From Symsagittifera roscoffensis (taxonomy: Eukaryota > Xenacoelomorpha > Acoela > Convolutidae), in the NCBI RefSeq assembly GCF_963678635.1, contig NC_087069.1:25224303-25288302 (forward strand): DNA of 64,000 nt. The letters are read 5' to 3'. Of this stretch, positions 21,720 through 34,010 are shown in pieces (position 1 is the stretch's first letter; each line of letters opens with the position of its first letter). The notes under the pieces were generated by a model. The model saw nothing but the letters and a program-made list of their open reading frames with translations, had not been told where the DNA came from and did not search any database. The translations under genes and the position numbers were made by a program.

Positions 21720-23850
21720 TTGGTGCTTTTGATCTTATTGAAAGTTTTTTTTTGTACAGAGTTTAAAATTGAGCTCAAAATATATTTTAATTGGCATCAT
21801 GCTGAGACAATGATACAAAATTTTGAATCAAAATGTGGAATTTTCCAGAGTTTTCTCTCAAAATATTGAACTACCATAAAGTTTACCTTAATTTGAGCGC
21901 TATGAAGTACTATGAAAATTACCTTAATTTGAGCTACGAAGCGGCTTATATATTGCTTCGATCACTAAAAAGAAAGCTCATTCTAGCAGAATCAATAATA
22001 AATCTTCCGGAAAATAGTGAAAAGTATCTACCGTGATTAAATGCTCTCAATGAAATGTACTTGACTTAAACCCACCCTTGCACTAGCACTATTAAAATCT
22101 GCTTATTGTAGTTTTCCACGCAGAACGGAAAATTTTTTCCTTTCAAAAAAGTTGGTACCGATTTCATGTCTCAGACTACTGAGCGCACTACGGGTCATAA
22201 ATATATATATATTCCAGTTTTTTGCAAAGTCTTAAAAACATATTTGCGAAATGTTCGTTGGAAAAAAAGGCTAAGTATAATAGTAGTAGATGTTGGAGAT
22301 AAAGCGGGGGTGAAGCATTGCTGACCCCATGTGATTAAGATAGGTTATAGGTTTCCAGTCAGTCACATTATCCATTAAGTTTAGGTATAGGGTCTTCATT
22401 TTATTAAGATAGGAAATACCAATGGTAAGGATTCAGTGTGATGGTAAGAGAAAGAAAATTGAACTTTTTTGGAAATGTCTAGTTTTTTGCAAACATTTTG
22501 GCGCGTTATCTAAATAATTAATATCACTGGTTAAACAGGTGTAGAATGTGGAGTGAGGGTTTCTCAATAAGTTTTGTGGTGCTTGGTAATTCAATGGTAA
22601 GAGTTTTTGAGCAAAAATTGAGATTTTTTCTGAAACTTTTTCAAAAAAACTTCAAAACACGGCAAGACTTTTTATAAATCGTCCTTTTAACTAAATTCTT
22701 AGATGATCTTACTTTTTTGAAACCTCTACTTGAAACTATGCTGAAATCTATTGAAACTTTGGAAAAGTCATTGTTTTTGGAAAAAAAGTTTAATCCCACT
22801 TTCTTTAGAAAAAAATGCAAAATTTTGGATTTTTCCACAATTCTCACTCAAAACATTAAAATATGATAAAGTTTACCCTAATGTGAGCTCAGAAGCAGGC
22901 TATATGAAGTTCTGAATATCGAAGGGAAAACTCATAAAAACTTCAACCTACTGAAATTTTGAAAAAGTCAATTTTTGGCAAAATTGCAAAAGCTTAGATA
23001 TTTAGCAAAAAACGCAAAAATTTCAAGTTTTTGGAAAAAAATTGCAACCTCATACTTTTGGTTAACTTTTTATTGCTTTTGATCTTATTGAAAAATTATT
23101 TAAAATTGAGCTCAAATTGTATTTTAATTGGCATCATGCTGAGACAATGATACAAAATTTTGAATGAAATTATGAAAATTTTCAGAGTTTTCTCCTAAAA
23201 TATTGAACTACCATAAAGTTTACCTTAAATTGAGCTATAAAGCGGCTTAAATGTGGCTCTGATCACTAAAAAAAGCTCATAATAGCAGAATCAATATTGA
23301 AACTTCCCGAAAAAAGTGAAAATTATCAGCCGTGATTGAGCGCTCTCAATGAAATGTACTTGACTTTAACCCACCCTTGCACTAGCACTAACAAAACCTG
23401 CTTGTTTTAGTTTTCCAGGCAGAACGAAAAATTTATTCCCTTCAAAAAATTGGTACCAATTTCTGATCTCGGACTACTTAGCGTACTACGGGTCATAAAT
23501 ATCTGTTTTCCAATTTTTTGCAAAGTTTGAAAAACTATATATGCGAAATGTTCATTGGGAATAAAGGTGAATTATGATAGTAGTAGATGATGGAGCTTAA
23601 GCGGATGGAGCATGTTTTAAGATACGTTATGGATTTCCGGTCAGCCATGCTATGTATTAAGATTAGGTATAGAATCTACAATGTATTAAAATGGAACATA
23701 CGAGTGGTAAGGTTTCAGTGTGATAGTAAGAGGAAGAAAACGAATTTTTTTTTGGTTTTTGTGTAGAAATGTCTAGTTTTTTTTAAAAAATATCGGCTCG
23801 CGTTATCTAATTGTTAGATATTACTGGTTATTTACGTGTAGACTGTGGAA
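21720..23850. repeat. 1.3-kb diverged tandem repeat inside copy X
   Basis: About 800 bp recur at an offset near 1,298 bp. Examples are GGCATCATGCTGAGACAATG at about 21,793 and 23,132, and the run around ACCCACCCTTGCACTAGCAC at about 22,072 and 23,370. The copies differ at many positions and indels. The 22,641-22,847 minus frame lies between them and has counterparts at 34,880 and 40,962 on the plus strand. Confidence 0.75.
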
Positions 23851-24971
23851 TGAAGGTCTTTTAATATATTTTTTGGTGCATGGTAAGAATTTTTGAGCAA
23901 ACGTTGAGATTTTTTTTCGAAATTTTTTCAAAAAAACTTCAAAACACAATTGAATTTGTTATAACTCGACCAATTAACTAATTTCCTAGATTATATTATT
24001 TTTGAAACATCTACCTGAAACTATGCTAATACCTTCTAGATTTTCGAAAAAAGTCAGTACAAAATTTTGAATAAAGTTATATAGATGTTCCACAATTCAA
24101 AATAATAATAATAATAATGAAAATAAAAACGAAATCTCTCAAAATAATGAAATACCATAAAATTTACTTTAACTTTAGCCAAAAGCGGGTTATGTAACGC
24201 TATGATTGCTAAAAAGAAAGCTCATATTAGCAGAATCATTTTTGAAGCTTCCTTAAAATAGTGAAAATAATCGTCCTTCTCGAGAAATTAAATTAAAAAT
24301 GAATCGAATCTATCCCAAAGTTTCAGTTTTTATCTTTTGATTACGGTAAATAACTGAATTTTGTACAGTTGAGAGAGAAATTAATTAAGAAACTCAAATC
24401 AATTGAATAGTAAGAGCAATATTCCTTGAAATTTCTAGATCAAACCAAGATTCAACTCCTCCTCAGTTTTTTCTTAATGATTAAACCATTCTGAGAAACT
24501 TTTCATGTTAAAAATAGTTGATCTCAGACTAAAAATAAAAAATGAACTGTTAACTGCTAAAATTGCCTAAAAAGGGGATACTTTTCTCCTAAAAGTATAA
24601 TAGAAATTAGTTGAAATTCAACAAAATCTTCTTCATAACTGATGATTATTTCTCTGTTGCTTCTGCAACAAAACTTTAATGATTTTTCGATAGAACTGTT
24701 TTATGTTTCAAGGCTATTCTCGCTTTCTGTTTAATACATGTTTTCGCTATTGAACTCTCTTTGCAAGATTTATAGTCAGAACTGGTGAAATTATGCGGGA
24801 AAAGTATCATTTGAACGATTAATTTGCTGGCAGAGATAAAATTAGAACTGATAACGTCTGATTATTATTATGTAATTTGTACGTGTTTCTTTTAGGTTCC
24901 TTTGTTCAATTGCTTTTGTAAAATATTGTGAAAAAAACTTTAAAATTATTAACCGTCATTTTTCTAGCAAA

Positions 24972-25440
24972 ATGTTTATTAAATCGCTTTATAATCTTGA
25001 TTTTTGTCGGAAGTTTTCTCAAAAACCTCAAAGTGAGAAAAAATCGGTGCTAGTTCAAACATTGAAAAGATCTTGTATAAGTTTAGAATACAAAGGTAAA
25101 TTTTACGTTGAGCTTCTAGAACAAATTAAGAGCAGCTCTATTGGTTATAAGCTGGCAACCTTCGGAAGTAGAAAAATGCAAGGGAACATAGCAACTGCAA
25201 CATCAAAATACTTCTAAGAGAGCACGTTTCGAAAAAAATTGATTGAGCGAAGGAAATTGATGTGAAAACTGTGACAATTGAATAATTTTGCGAATTTTAT
25301 TACGCAAAAGACTCTATAGTTCTACCAAACTTTCCAATTGAAAAAAAAACTGCAGCTAACCAGAACAAAGTCTTTATTGTGTGTCTAATTGATATTTTTC
25401 GTGTTCAATTTAATATTATCATTATCTGGTTATGTTAAAG
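24972..25440 (+). pseudogene. Conserved short ORF on the strand opposite the other copy X genes
   Basis: An 81-codon frame (24,972-25,217) contains KFYVELLEQIKSSSIGYKLA, which is kept as FYVELLEQIKSISIGYKLA in copy Z on the minus strand (39,860-40,042). After a stop, a second frame (about 25,290-25,430) reads LPNFPIEKKTAANQNKVF, matching LSNFLIEKKTVANQNKIF in copy Y (33,180-33,413, minus). Amino-acid-level conservation across inverted copies suggests a real ancestral coding region. No domain is recognised. A possible acceptor TTTTTCTAG precedes the first ATG. Confidence 0.4.
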
Positions 25441-25979
25441 TATGAGTTTGTTGAGAAATTTTCAGCAAGTTCAGTGTTATTTTCTCCAAAAAAAATTTTC
25501 ATTTCGACTTTTTTTTTGTCGAAAAAAAATGAAATGTAGATCATGAAAGCGAACTTTTGATTTATGTTTCATGTATCATTTTCCAAAAGAGGTTGGAGTT
25601 GAGCTTCTTTCCTAAAAACTATCCTCAAAACATCTGACTTTTCATATACAATTACCTAGCATATCAAATGATAACAAATTTTCCAAAAAATTAATCTTAA
25701 AGTTAAACTTTTAGGTTTTCTGTTGTTGAATTTTTTCTCCAGTTAAAATTATCTCAAATACCCTATTGAATTAAATTGAGTTTATATTTCAATTTAGTTT
25801 TTTCTCAGTTTCTGCTTCATCTACTATCTTTCAACTTAATCCAATTTGAACAAAATTTCACTTGAAAACTGAATTTTAGATGGAAAAATGTAACAATTCA
25901 ACGAACGTTCAATAATCCGAAGCAGCATTAGCCATTCAATGAAACCATAAAACATTTGATTAAATTCTTCAACAAATTT

Positions 25980-27080
25980 TCTTAACCGGAAACTGTGTAT
26001 TGCTGTTTCAAGTCTGAACTCTACTTTGAAATAAAGTTCTGCGTGAAAATGATGTAAATTTTGTGAATGATGTGAAAAATCTTGAAATTTTCAGAGGTTA
26101 GCAAAAACAAACTTTTTTCATCTTTTCAAGTCCAGTTACCAATTTTTTTCTCAAACTGTCTAAAAACAGTAGAACACCATAACTCTTAATAAATCAGCCT
26201 CCATAATCTGATTAACAACGCACTACTCTTTTAAAACTTTTTAAAACTTTAAACAAGGAAAACTCTGAAATGGTAACTACACAAAACCTTTCATTTTGTC
26301 GATAACTTATAAATATCCAGTTTTTAACAAAAAAATTGACCGTTCATTAGCGTATGTTATGCAGTTTTACTACAAATTTATCTAACAGAATCTCCATAAG
26401 CTTAAAGCCAATGTTTTTACTGTTGATTAAAGATTTTCCAATCAATTTCCATTGAAAGTTTCAGGACAATTTGAACTCGATTGTTGCTCGTTTTATCATC
26501 AATCTCATGATACCATAAACACAGATTACTCGTTGAATAATACCATAAAACCTTTGCTCAAGCACTTCAACTGAATTTCTCATTCTGATAATCGCGTATT
26601 GCTGTTTCAAGTCTGAACTCTAATTTGAAATAAACTTTTGCGTAAAAATGATGTATATTTTTATCTTGAAACTTCCAGAGAATGGCAAAGCAAACATTTT
26701 TCATCTTTTCAAGGCCAGTTACCAAATTTTTTTCTGAAAATGTCAAAAAACAGTAGAACACCAACCATAACTCTTGATAAATCAGCCTCCATAATCTGAT
26801 TAACAACGCACTACTCTTTTAAAAAAATTTCAAGCTATAAGCAAGGAAAACTCTGAAATGGTAACATTACAAAACCTTTCAATTTGTCGATAACTTATAA
26901 ATATCCAGTTTTTCACAAAAAATTAACCATTCATTAGCTGATGTTATGCACTTTTACTACAAATTTGTCTAACAGAATCTCAACAAGCTTAAAACCAATG
27001 TTTTTACTGTTGATTAAAGATTTTCCAATCAATTTCCATTGAAAGTTTCAGGAAAATTTGAGCTCGATTGATGCTCGTTT
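25980..27080. repeat. About 600-bp tandem duplication inside copy X
   Basis: The run starting TATTGCTGTTTCAAGTCTGA near 26,000 recurs near 26,597. The same sequence of landmarks follows in each, ending with a stretch about AACAATCGAGC-like and a poly(A)-rich tail. Copies Y and Z have this segment once each, at 32.3-32.8 kb and 38.6-39.2 kb, in the opposite orientation. Confidence 0.8.
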
Positions 27081-27283
27081 TATCATCAATCAAAAATTTT
27101 TGAAAAAAAATGACATGAACAAGAATTTTTCTATGGATTTTTGGAATGAAGTTTTACTAGGATTTTTCAAATTCGTCTTAATTGTATTCCAGACTCAACA
27201 AAAATAATTAACCAAAGTAATTTCCATGTTTTAATTTTAAAAAAATTTAACTTCTCTTGAAGTGTGTTTGGAGACTGGTGAGT

Positions 27284-27491
27284 TTATAGTTTAACATGTT
27301 TCGTCTTGATATGATTATTGAGCTCATCGCTGCTATAGGCATAACAATTACAATACGAATACTTCAAAACACCACAGGTTCTACGATGTCTTGACTCATC
27401 TTTACGCGTGTATTCTCTGCCTCTTTCAAGACATGCAACCCTTCGTTTTTTTTCAATAACGGCATCTCGGAAAAAACCGTCCGAAGTTTTT
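27284..27491 (-). pseudogene. C2H2-type zinc-finger exon (copy X)
   Basis: An open exon with acceptor TTATTAG on the minus strand encodes two finger-like units. The first is a C2HC-like one (VACLERGREYTRKDESRHRRTC), with Arg where the second Cys is expected. The second is YSYCNCYAYSSDELNNHIKTKH, in which the first Cys of C-x2-C-x12-H-x4-H is Tyr. A TAA follows, and the donor position reads TT instead of GT. It is homologous to the Y and Z exons, whose second finger is complete. It is probably a decayed host or transposon-borne regulatory gene. Confidence 0.5.
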
Positions 27492-28617
27492 CTAATAAAA
27501 TAAATTGAGTAGCTTCAAAGAACTAATTAAAGTAAATAAAAACAGCAAATTTTTTAAACAATTGTTTTTAAGGTGAAAGAAAAGCAAAAAAGATATAACC
27601 CTGTTTGGTCAAAATTATGTTTATGAAACGTCCCAATCAATCATCTTTTTAAAATTTTTGGACATAACTAACAAAAAACATATGACACCAAAGTGAGATA
27701 AATGAGATTTCTTGTCTGGTTTTTTTTATTTTTCGATACTCAATTCAAATTTTGTCCTATTTCTAACCAGTGAGAAAAATATATACCTTTTTATCGTTTT
27801 TTTAGTATAAACGACCGGAAGCCTTTTACATTTGGATAATCGAATAAAAGATATTCTGACAACTCTAGACTTTGTATTTGTATCAAAATCAAAACAGTAA
27901 TCGAATTGATTTTCCTTATCTCCATTTTTTGATTCATAGGCTCTTACGCTGTTTTGTTTTTAACTAATAGACCACTCGATCTGAGTTAATTTTTCTAAAT
28001 GGAAACTTGTTGATCAATCTGGCAAAAATGTTCCTTTTTTCTAGTCTCCTCTCCATTTTTTCATCAAATTTAGTTGACTTTCTCTGTTTCTATAAAACTT
28101 AAAACTAATACTTTCTCCATCAATGTCATCTATCCACCACTCTTTTAGTTTTTTGTGATAGTTCAATTTTGAAATCTCCATTTCAGACATTGAATACGCT
28201 TTTTCTTACTGAAATAAACGAAGAAACTTGTTTTTATGAATTTTAAAGTGTTTTGTAATATTAACCACCAGACAAATATTTTCCATCAAGCAAAACAACC
28301 AAAGAAATACAGAGATTTAAAAAACATTTAAAAAACGAGTTCTTAACTCCATTTTTGTTTGTAAATTTGTTGAAATTAGAACAAACTTACTTAAAATTAG
28401 ATAAAAACAGTAACTAAATAGGTTTTTTTTGTTATTAGTTAAGCAATAACTTGAAATTAACTGATAATTGGTTAATGTTTTTGTCCATTTTGATCAAATT
28501 GCTTGTTTTGTCAGATTTTCCCTCAGATATTTTAGCTCTAAATGTACGATTCGGTGAGAAAAAATAATTTTGATTCAAAAAAATTTCAATTTTCAGACAC
28601 AAAAATATCACAAAGCA

Positions 28618-29337
28618 TTACTGAAGCTTACAATTATCAACAAACATAAAGTGTTCCAAAATTGGGGACAGTTCACTGAGTTCATTCAAAGTATAGTTGA
28701 CATATGCAACTTGCTTCAAGTCTTCATTCTCCTTTGCAGTGAAGAGTCGAATCTGAATGTAGGGTGGCTTGTTCACCTTGTACTTCTTGATTGTGACGCA
28801 CACCCTCGTCATGTTCTATATTGCTAATTCATATACTCTTATACAGATCTCGAGCTCTTGATCCATAGTTGATTCTTTACCAGAACTGGCTTCATATATT
28901 GTAGGATTTTTGGAACTAAACAAATCTCCGAATTCTTTTTTGATTTTTTGAGAATTCGAAATAGTTGGGGCTATCAACTTTTCTTGAGTACATTTTTGAA
29001 GAGAGGAACTGATCAGATGAGGGAAATCGAGAGAAATGATTTCGAGAATAAATGAAACTGGAAGTAAGCAGTATGAGTCATCGCGATTTCCAATTATGGA
29101 AGTAGTACCAAATATGGAAGGTTTTGTATCAATTTTTACTTTTAAGGAAATTTCGTAGGCGTTACTACTACAAAAAAATCCACCATTATCTGACAGTTCA
29201 CTGAGTTCATTCAAAGTATAGTTGACATATGCAACTTGCTCCAAGTCTTCATTTTCCCTAGCAGTGAATAGTCGAATCTGAATGTAGGGTGGCTTGTTCA
29301 CATTGTACTTCTTGATTGTGACACACACCCTCGACAT
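28618..29337 (-). pseudogene. Two-module repeat protein array (copy X)
   Basis: A 173-codon frame (28,816-29,337) and a following frame (28,618-28,812) are in the same phase, separated by one TAG (TAC to TAG in the ELATY position). Each module reads RVCVTIKKYNVNKPPYIQIR, LFTARENEDL, QVAYVNYTLNELSELS. The linker between modules (GGFFCSSNAYEISLKVKID, then IAPTISNSQ, then SSGKESTMDQELEIC) is fully open only here. The strand pattern and Y-I-x-I-R motif faintly recall the PC4/Sub1 single-strand DNA-binding fold; this is a guess. The last module ends VDNCKLQ before the stop. Confidence 0.55.
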
Positions 29338-29345
29338 GTTGTTTG

Positions 29346-30363
29346 TTGCTATTTCATTACTCTATAACAGATCTCGAGCTCCTAATCTATAGTTGATTTT
29401 TTGCCTACGACGTCATCGCCTACGCAATTATCTTTTTATGGTCATGACATCTTTTTTCGGATAGAAGTGGCATCACCACCCTTGCAATTTTTTATGGTAA
29501 AGACGTCATGGCCTACGTAATTTCCAAAGTTTGGAGAAAATTCGAGCGTTGTCCATTTCAGGAAATCAACAAATCAGAACTCCGCAGCTTTTAGACATAA
29601 CTTTAGAGCAAAAATAATCATTTTTAAAAAATGGCAATTATAAAACATTTGAACTTCCTCGAGTTAATCTAGAAGAAAAAAATAATCCGTATGATTTTCT
29701 TATTGATGAAATAGATCTAGATTCTTACTTTTTGTTACAATTTTATGGACGTTTAAGTTGTCCAAAGTAGAGTTCTCCGACTAAGTAATGGTCAGTTATT
29801 CAATCGAAGAGTTTACTTTTGAAAGGAGTTTTGAGTATCAAAGCAATAAACTTACTGCTGACTTACACGTGACTACAAAAGAAGTTTTTTTTACTTTTAA
29901 AAAGTTGATGCTACTTTTTTTATTCCTTACCCGGTTCCCAAATTTGTGAAAATTTTCTAGCAAAACTTTTTTTAAAGTTTTTTTTACAGATTTTCAATGT
30001 TCAAAATCTTTCTTGATCAGGTTTGGAATCAGATTTCCAACAATTTGCTTCAAAAAAATAATCAAGTTCGAGATATCCTCTCAAATTTACATAAAAATCA
30101 AAGAACTTGACTATCTAGTCAAAACTCAGCAATTTTTCATCGATTACAGAGAAAAATATTTTTTGATGAGAAATCTTGCAGAGATGCTACTTGTTCTAGT
30201 TTTCTTTCTTTTGTTTGTAAATCGGCATATTTTTATTTTTGTATTTTTTGTAAAACTTGTTGGAAACAGAAATAAACAATGATTGAATATTAAAGTCTGG
30301 ATAAAAGCTGGGAAGAACCTGACACATAGCAGCTGCCATTGGAAAAAATGATTTTCGCAGAAA
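29346..30363. other. Centre of the inverted repeat arrangement
   Basis: A 1-kb stretch between copy X (minus) and copy Y (plus). It carries GACGTCATCGCCTACGCAAT near 29,408 and GACGTCATGGCCTACGTAAT near 29,500. These echo the AACGCCTACGCAATTTCC of the module linkers (30,388; 30,916; 36,768; 37,287). Apart from the short frame at 29,618-29,770, no gene is supported. Confidence 0.5.
29618..29770 (+). pseudogene. Short coding-like frame of unknown origin
   Basis: Fifty codons, from just after a TAA to TAG, read FELPRVNLEEKNNPYDFLID, then EIDLDSYFLLQFYGR. The amino-acid mix is balanced and acidic and unlike the surrounding AT noise, so it may be an exon remnant. A possible donor A|GTAGAG overlaps its end. 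There is no start codon and no second copy in the window. The function is unknown. Confidence 0.3.
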
Positions 30364-30572
30364 GTGGTGGGTTTTTTAATCGTAGTAACGCCTACGCAAT
30401 TTCCATAAAAAGAAAATTGATACAAAACCTTCCATACTTGGTACTACTTCCATAATTGGAAATCGCGACGACTCACACTGCTTAGATCCAGTTTCATTCA
30501 TTCTCGAAATCATTTCTCTCAATTCTCCTCATCTGATCAGTTCCTCTCTTCAAAAATTGTACTCAAGAAAAG

Positions 30573-31462
30573 TTGATAGCCCCAACTATTTCGAATTTTC
30601 AAAAAATCAAAAAAAAGTTGGGAGATTTGTTTAGTTCCAAAAATCCTACAATATATGAATATGAAGCCAGTTCTTGTAAAGAATCAACTATGGATCAGGA
30701 GCTCGAGATCTGTGATAGAGTATTCGAATTAGCAACATACAACAAGTCGAGGGTGTGTGTCACAATCAAGAAATACAATGTGAACAAGCCACCCTACATT
30801 CAGATTCAACTCTTCACTGCTAGGGAAAATGAGGACTTGAAGCAAGTTGCATATGTCAGCTATACTTTGATTAAACTCAGTGAACTGTCAGAAAATGGTG
30901 GATTTTTTTGTAGTAGTAACGCCTACGCAATTTCCATAAAGTAAAATTGATACAAAACCTTACATATTTGTTACTACTTCCATAATTGGAAATCGCGATG
31001 ACTCATACTGCTTACTTCCAGTTTCATTTAATCTCGAAATCATTTCTCTCAATTCTCCTCAACTGATCAGTTCCTCTCTTCAAAAAATGTACTCAAGAAA
31101 AGTTGATAGCCCCAACTATTTCGAATTTTCAAAAAATCAAAAAAAAATTGGGAGATTTGTTTAGTTCCAAAAATCTTACAAAATATGAAGCCAGTTCTGG
31201 TAAAGAATCAACTTTGGATCAGGAGCTCGAGATTTGTAACAGAGTATATGGATTAGCAACATAGAACGTGACGAGGGTGTGTGTCACAATCAAGAAGTAC
31301 TAGGTGAACAAGCCATCCTACATTCAGATTCAGCTCTTCACTGCAAAGGAAAATGAAGATTTGAAGCAAGTTACATATGTCAACTATACTTTGAATGAAC
31401 TCAGTGAACTATCCCAAATTGCGGAATACTTTATGTTTGTTGATAATTGTGAGCCTCAGTAA
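30573..31462 (+). pseudogene. Module array, two modules (copy Y)
   Basis: The first module (30,573-30,944) is open and contains SRVCVTIKKYNVNKPPYIQI. The second (about 31,100-31,462) has stops at the ELAT-x and KKY-x positions but keeps the NYTLNELSELS and DNCEPQ ends. The linker after the first module is frameshifted relative to copy X, ending SIK-stop. A partial linker precedes the array at 30,364. Confidence 0.55.
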
Positions 31463-31931
31463 TGCTTTGTAATGTTTTTATGTCTGGAAATCGAAATTTC
31501 ATTGAATCAAAACTATTTTTTTCTCACTGAATTGTTTATTTAGAGCTAAGATATTTGACGGAAAATCTGACAAAACATACAATTTAATCGAAATGGACAG
31601 AACAAATTAACCAATTATCAGGTAATTTCCATTTATTTCTTAATTAATTACAGAAAAAAAAATATTTACCTACTGTTATATCTAAATTTTAGTAAATTTT
31701 GTTTTATTTGAACAAAATTAGAAACAAGATTGAAATAATTGAAAACCTTATCAGTGTTTTTTGAATTTCTGTCTTTCATTGGTTGTTTTAATTTTGTTTT
31801 GCCATAGTTAGAGTTTTTGGTTGACTAAATCAATTTTGTAAATGATGAAAAAAAATTCATGGTGGTTTTTAATGCAAAACGAATTGAAAATGATAAAACA
31901 ACTTTTTAAGTTTCTTTGTTTTTTTTTTCAG

Positions 31932-32115
31932 TAAGAAAAATGTTTCTATCAATAGCGTTTTTAATGACTGAAATGAACATTATAGAACCTTTAGTGTTTT
32001 GAAGTGTTCGATATGTAACTTTTATACTTATAGCAGCAAGGAACTCGCTAACCATATCAAGCAGAAGCATACTAAATTATGTACTCTGCAGTTTCCAAAC
32101 ACACTTCAAGAGAAG
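31932..32115 (+). pseudogene. Zinc-finger exon (copy Y)
   Basis: Bounded by a strong acceptor (T10 CAG) and a donor AAG|GTAAAA. It encodes a complete finger, KCSICNFYTYSSKELANHIK-QKH (C-x2-C-x12-H-x4-H). Upstream of the finger the frame meets a TGA, and the first finger seen in copy X is eroded. The next acceptor, TTTATTCAG near 32,267, leads straight to Lys-Phe-stop, so the reconstructed product would end there. Confidence 0.5.
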
Positions 32116-33179
32116 GTAAAATTAACATCTTTTCATTGAAAATATGGAATTCACTATGAATATTTATTTTTTTCTAAATTTGAAAATAATTGTGATACAT
32201 TTGAGCAGTTCTATTTGAAATTATAATTTATTTATCAAAATTAATTAGTTTTCATTTTTTTATTCAGAAGTTTTGATTGATGATAAAACGAGAAACAATC
32301 AAGAACAGAATTTCCTGAAACATTCTAGGGAAATCTATCCAAAACTTTTTAATCAACAGTAAAAGAAACATTGGTTGCAAGCTTGTGGAGACTTTGTTAG
32401 ATAATTTTGTAGTAAAAAAGCATAACATACGCTAATGAGTGCTTAAGTGTTTGTTTGAAAAAAAATCGGAAAAAAAACTGGATATTTATAAAACATCGAC
32501 TAATTGAAAGGTTTTTGGTAGTTACCATTTCAGAGTTTTCCCTGTTTAGTGCTTGTAAAAGTTTTCATAGAGTAGTGCGTTGTTAGTCAAATAATTGAGG
32601 CTAATTTTCTAACAGTTTTGGTGTTTTACTGTTTTTTGACAATTTCAGAAAAAATTTGATTACTGGCCTGGAAAAGATAAAAAAGTTTATGTTTTTTCTA
32701 ACCTCTGGAGACTTCAAGATAAAAATATACATCATTCTCACCCAAAATTTTATTTCAAAATATAGTTCAGACTTGGAACAGTTTTCAGGTTTAGAACATC
32801 GTTTAAAACTTTTTTAGCAAAGGATTTATGATAGTGACTTTGCTTCGGATTATTGAACGTTCGTTGAAATGATACATCTTTCCATCTAAAATTTATTTTT
32901 CAAGTAAAATTTTCCTCAAATTGGATTACGCTGGAAGATAGTAGATGAAGCAGAAACTGGGAAAAGCTAAATTGAGATAGAAACTCCTTTTATTCCTTTA
33001 GGGGTTTTCAGATAATTTAACCAAAATTTAGCTTCTAATTATATCTGGAGAAAAAATTCAACATAAGCAGCCTTAAAAATTTATTTTTAGTTGTAATTTG
33101 TTGAAAACTCAACTCTTACTTCTTATGGAAGATAATACACGAAACATAATTCAAAAAACTTGCTTTCAAGGTCGACATT

Positions 33180-33750
33180 TCAATATTTTCTGACAAAAAA
33201 GCAGAAATATTTTAGAGGAAATAACACGGTATTGCTGAAAAATTCATAGCAACTTTTAGCAGAACCAGATTTGATTATAAGAAATTGACCATATAAAATT
33301 TCAATTAGACACACAGTAAAGATTTTGTTCTGGTTAGCTACAGTTTTTTTTTCAATGAGAAAATTAGATAGAACTATAGTTTTTTGCCTAATAAATATTG
33401 CAAAATTATTCAATTGTCACAGTTTGCACATTGATTTCCGTTGCTAAATTGAATTTTTTAAGACGTGCTCTCTTAGAAGTATTTAGGATGTTGCAGTTGT
33501 TGGAAATTTGATTCCCTTGCGTTCTTCTACATCCGAAGCTTGCCAGCTTATAACCAATAGAGATGCTCTTAATTTGTTCTTAAAGCTCAACGTAAAAATA
33601 CACCTTTGTTTTCTCAATTTTTACATGATCTTTTGAATGCCTTAACTAGCGCCAATTTTTTTTCACTTTGACGTTTTGAGAAAACTTACATCAAAAATCA
33701 AGAATAAAAAGCGGTTTAATAACTATTTAGCAAGAAAAGTGACAGTTAAG
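33180..33750 (-). pseudogene. Conserved opposite-strand ORF (copy Y)
   Basis: The 77-codon frame at 33,180-33,413 (FAIFIRQKTIVLSNFLIEKK) matches copy X at 25.3-25.4 kb. Upstream, to 33,750, remnants of the ELLEQIKS/GYKLA frame are frameshifted. Confidence 0.35.
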
Positions 33751-33844
33751 GATCCCAAAAGGTGTGTTTTTGATTAAATAGTTTACTGTAGCAGCTGAAC
33801 AAGGGACCCTTAAGGAGAACACGTACAAATTTACTTAGCAATAG

Positions 33845-34010
33845 TCAGACGTTATCAGTTCAAAATTTATCTCTGCCAGCAAATTGTTCGTTCAATTGAT
33901 ACATATTAATAATCAGACGTTATCAGTTCTAATTTTATCTCTGCCAGCAAATTGCTCGTTCTCTTGTTCGTTCACATTTTCGTTCTTTTGGTCGCTCACT
34001 TGGTACCCAG
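33845..34010. repeat. Short tandem repeats (copy Y)
   Basis: A unit of about 68 bp containing CAGACGTTATCAGTTC and CTCTGCCAGCAAATTG is present twice. It is followed by several imperfect 12-mers like TTCGTTCACTTG. Copy X has the first unit once, near 24,800-24,865. Confidence 0.8.

Larger units (their letters stand above)
21690..29345 (-). repeat. Complex AT-rich repeat, inverted copy X
   Basis: Read on the minus strand from 29.3 kb downwards, this has the same landmarks in the same order as the two plus-strand copies Y and Z: 173-codon module array, zinc-finger exon, the segment at 26-27 kb, the opposite-strand ORF at 25 kb, and the LEKMKNVCF- and VRSSKNLV-type pieces. Divergence from Y and Z is far greater than between Y and Z. 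It has its own internal duplications. No intact gene is seen in the stretches between named pieces. Confidence 0.75.

Noticed and set aside
24105-24130. AAT/ATA microsatellite
   Set aside because: A short simple repeat in AT-rich DNA with no further meaning.
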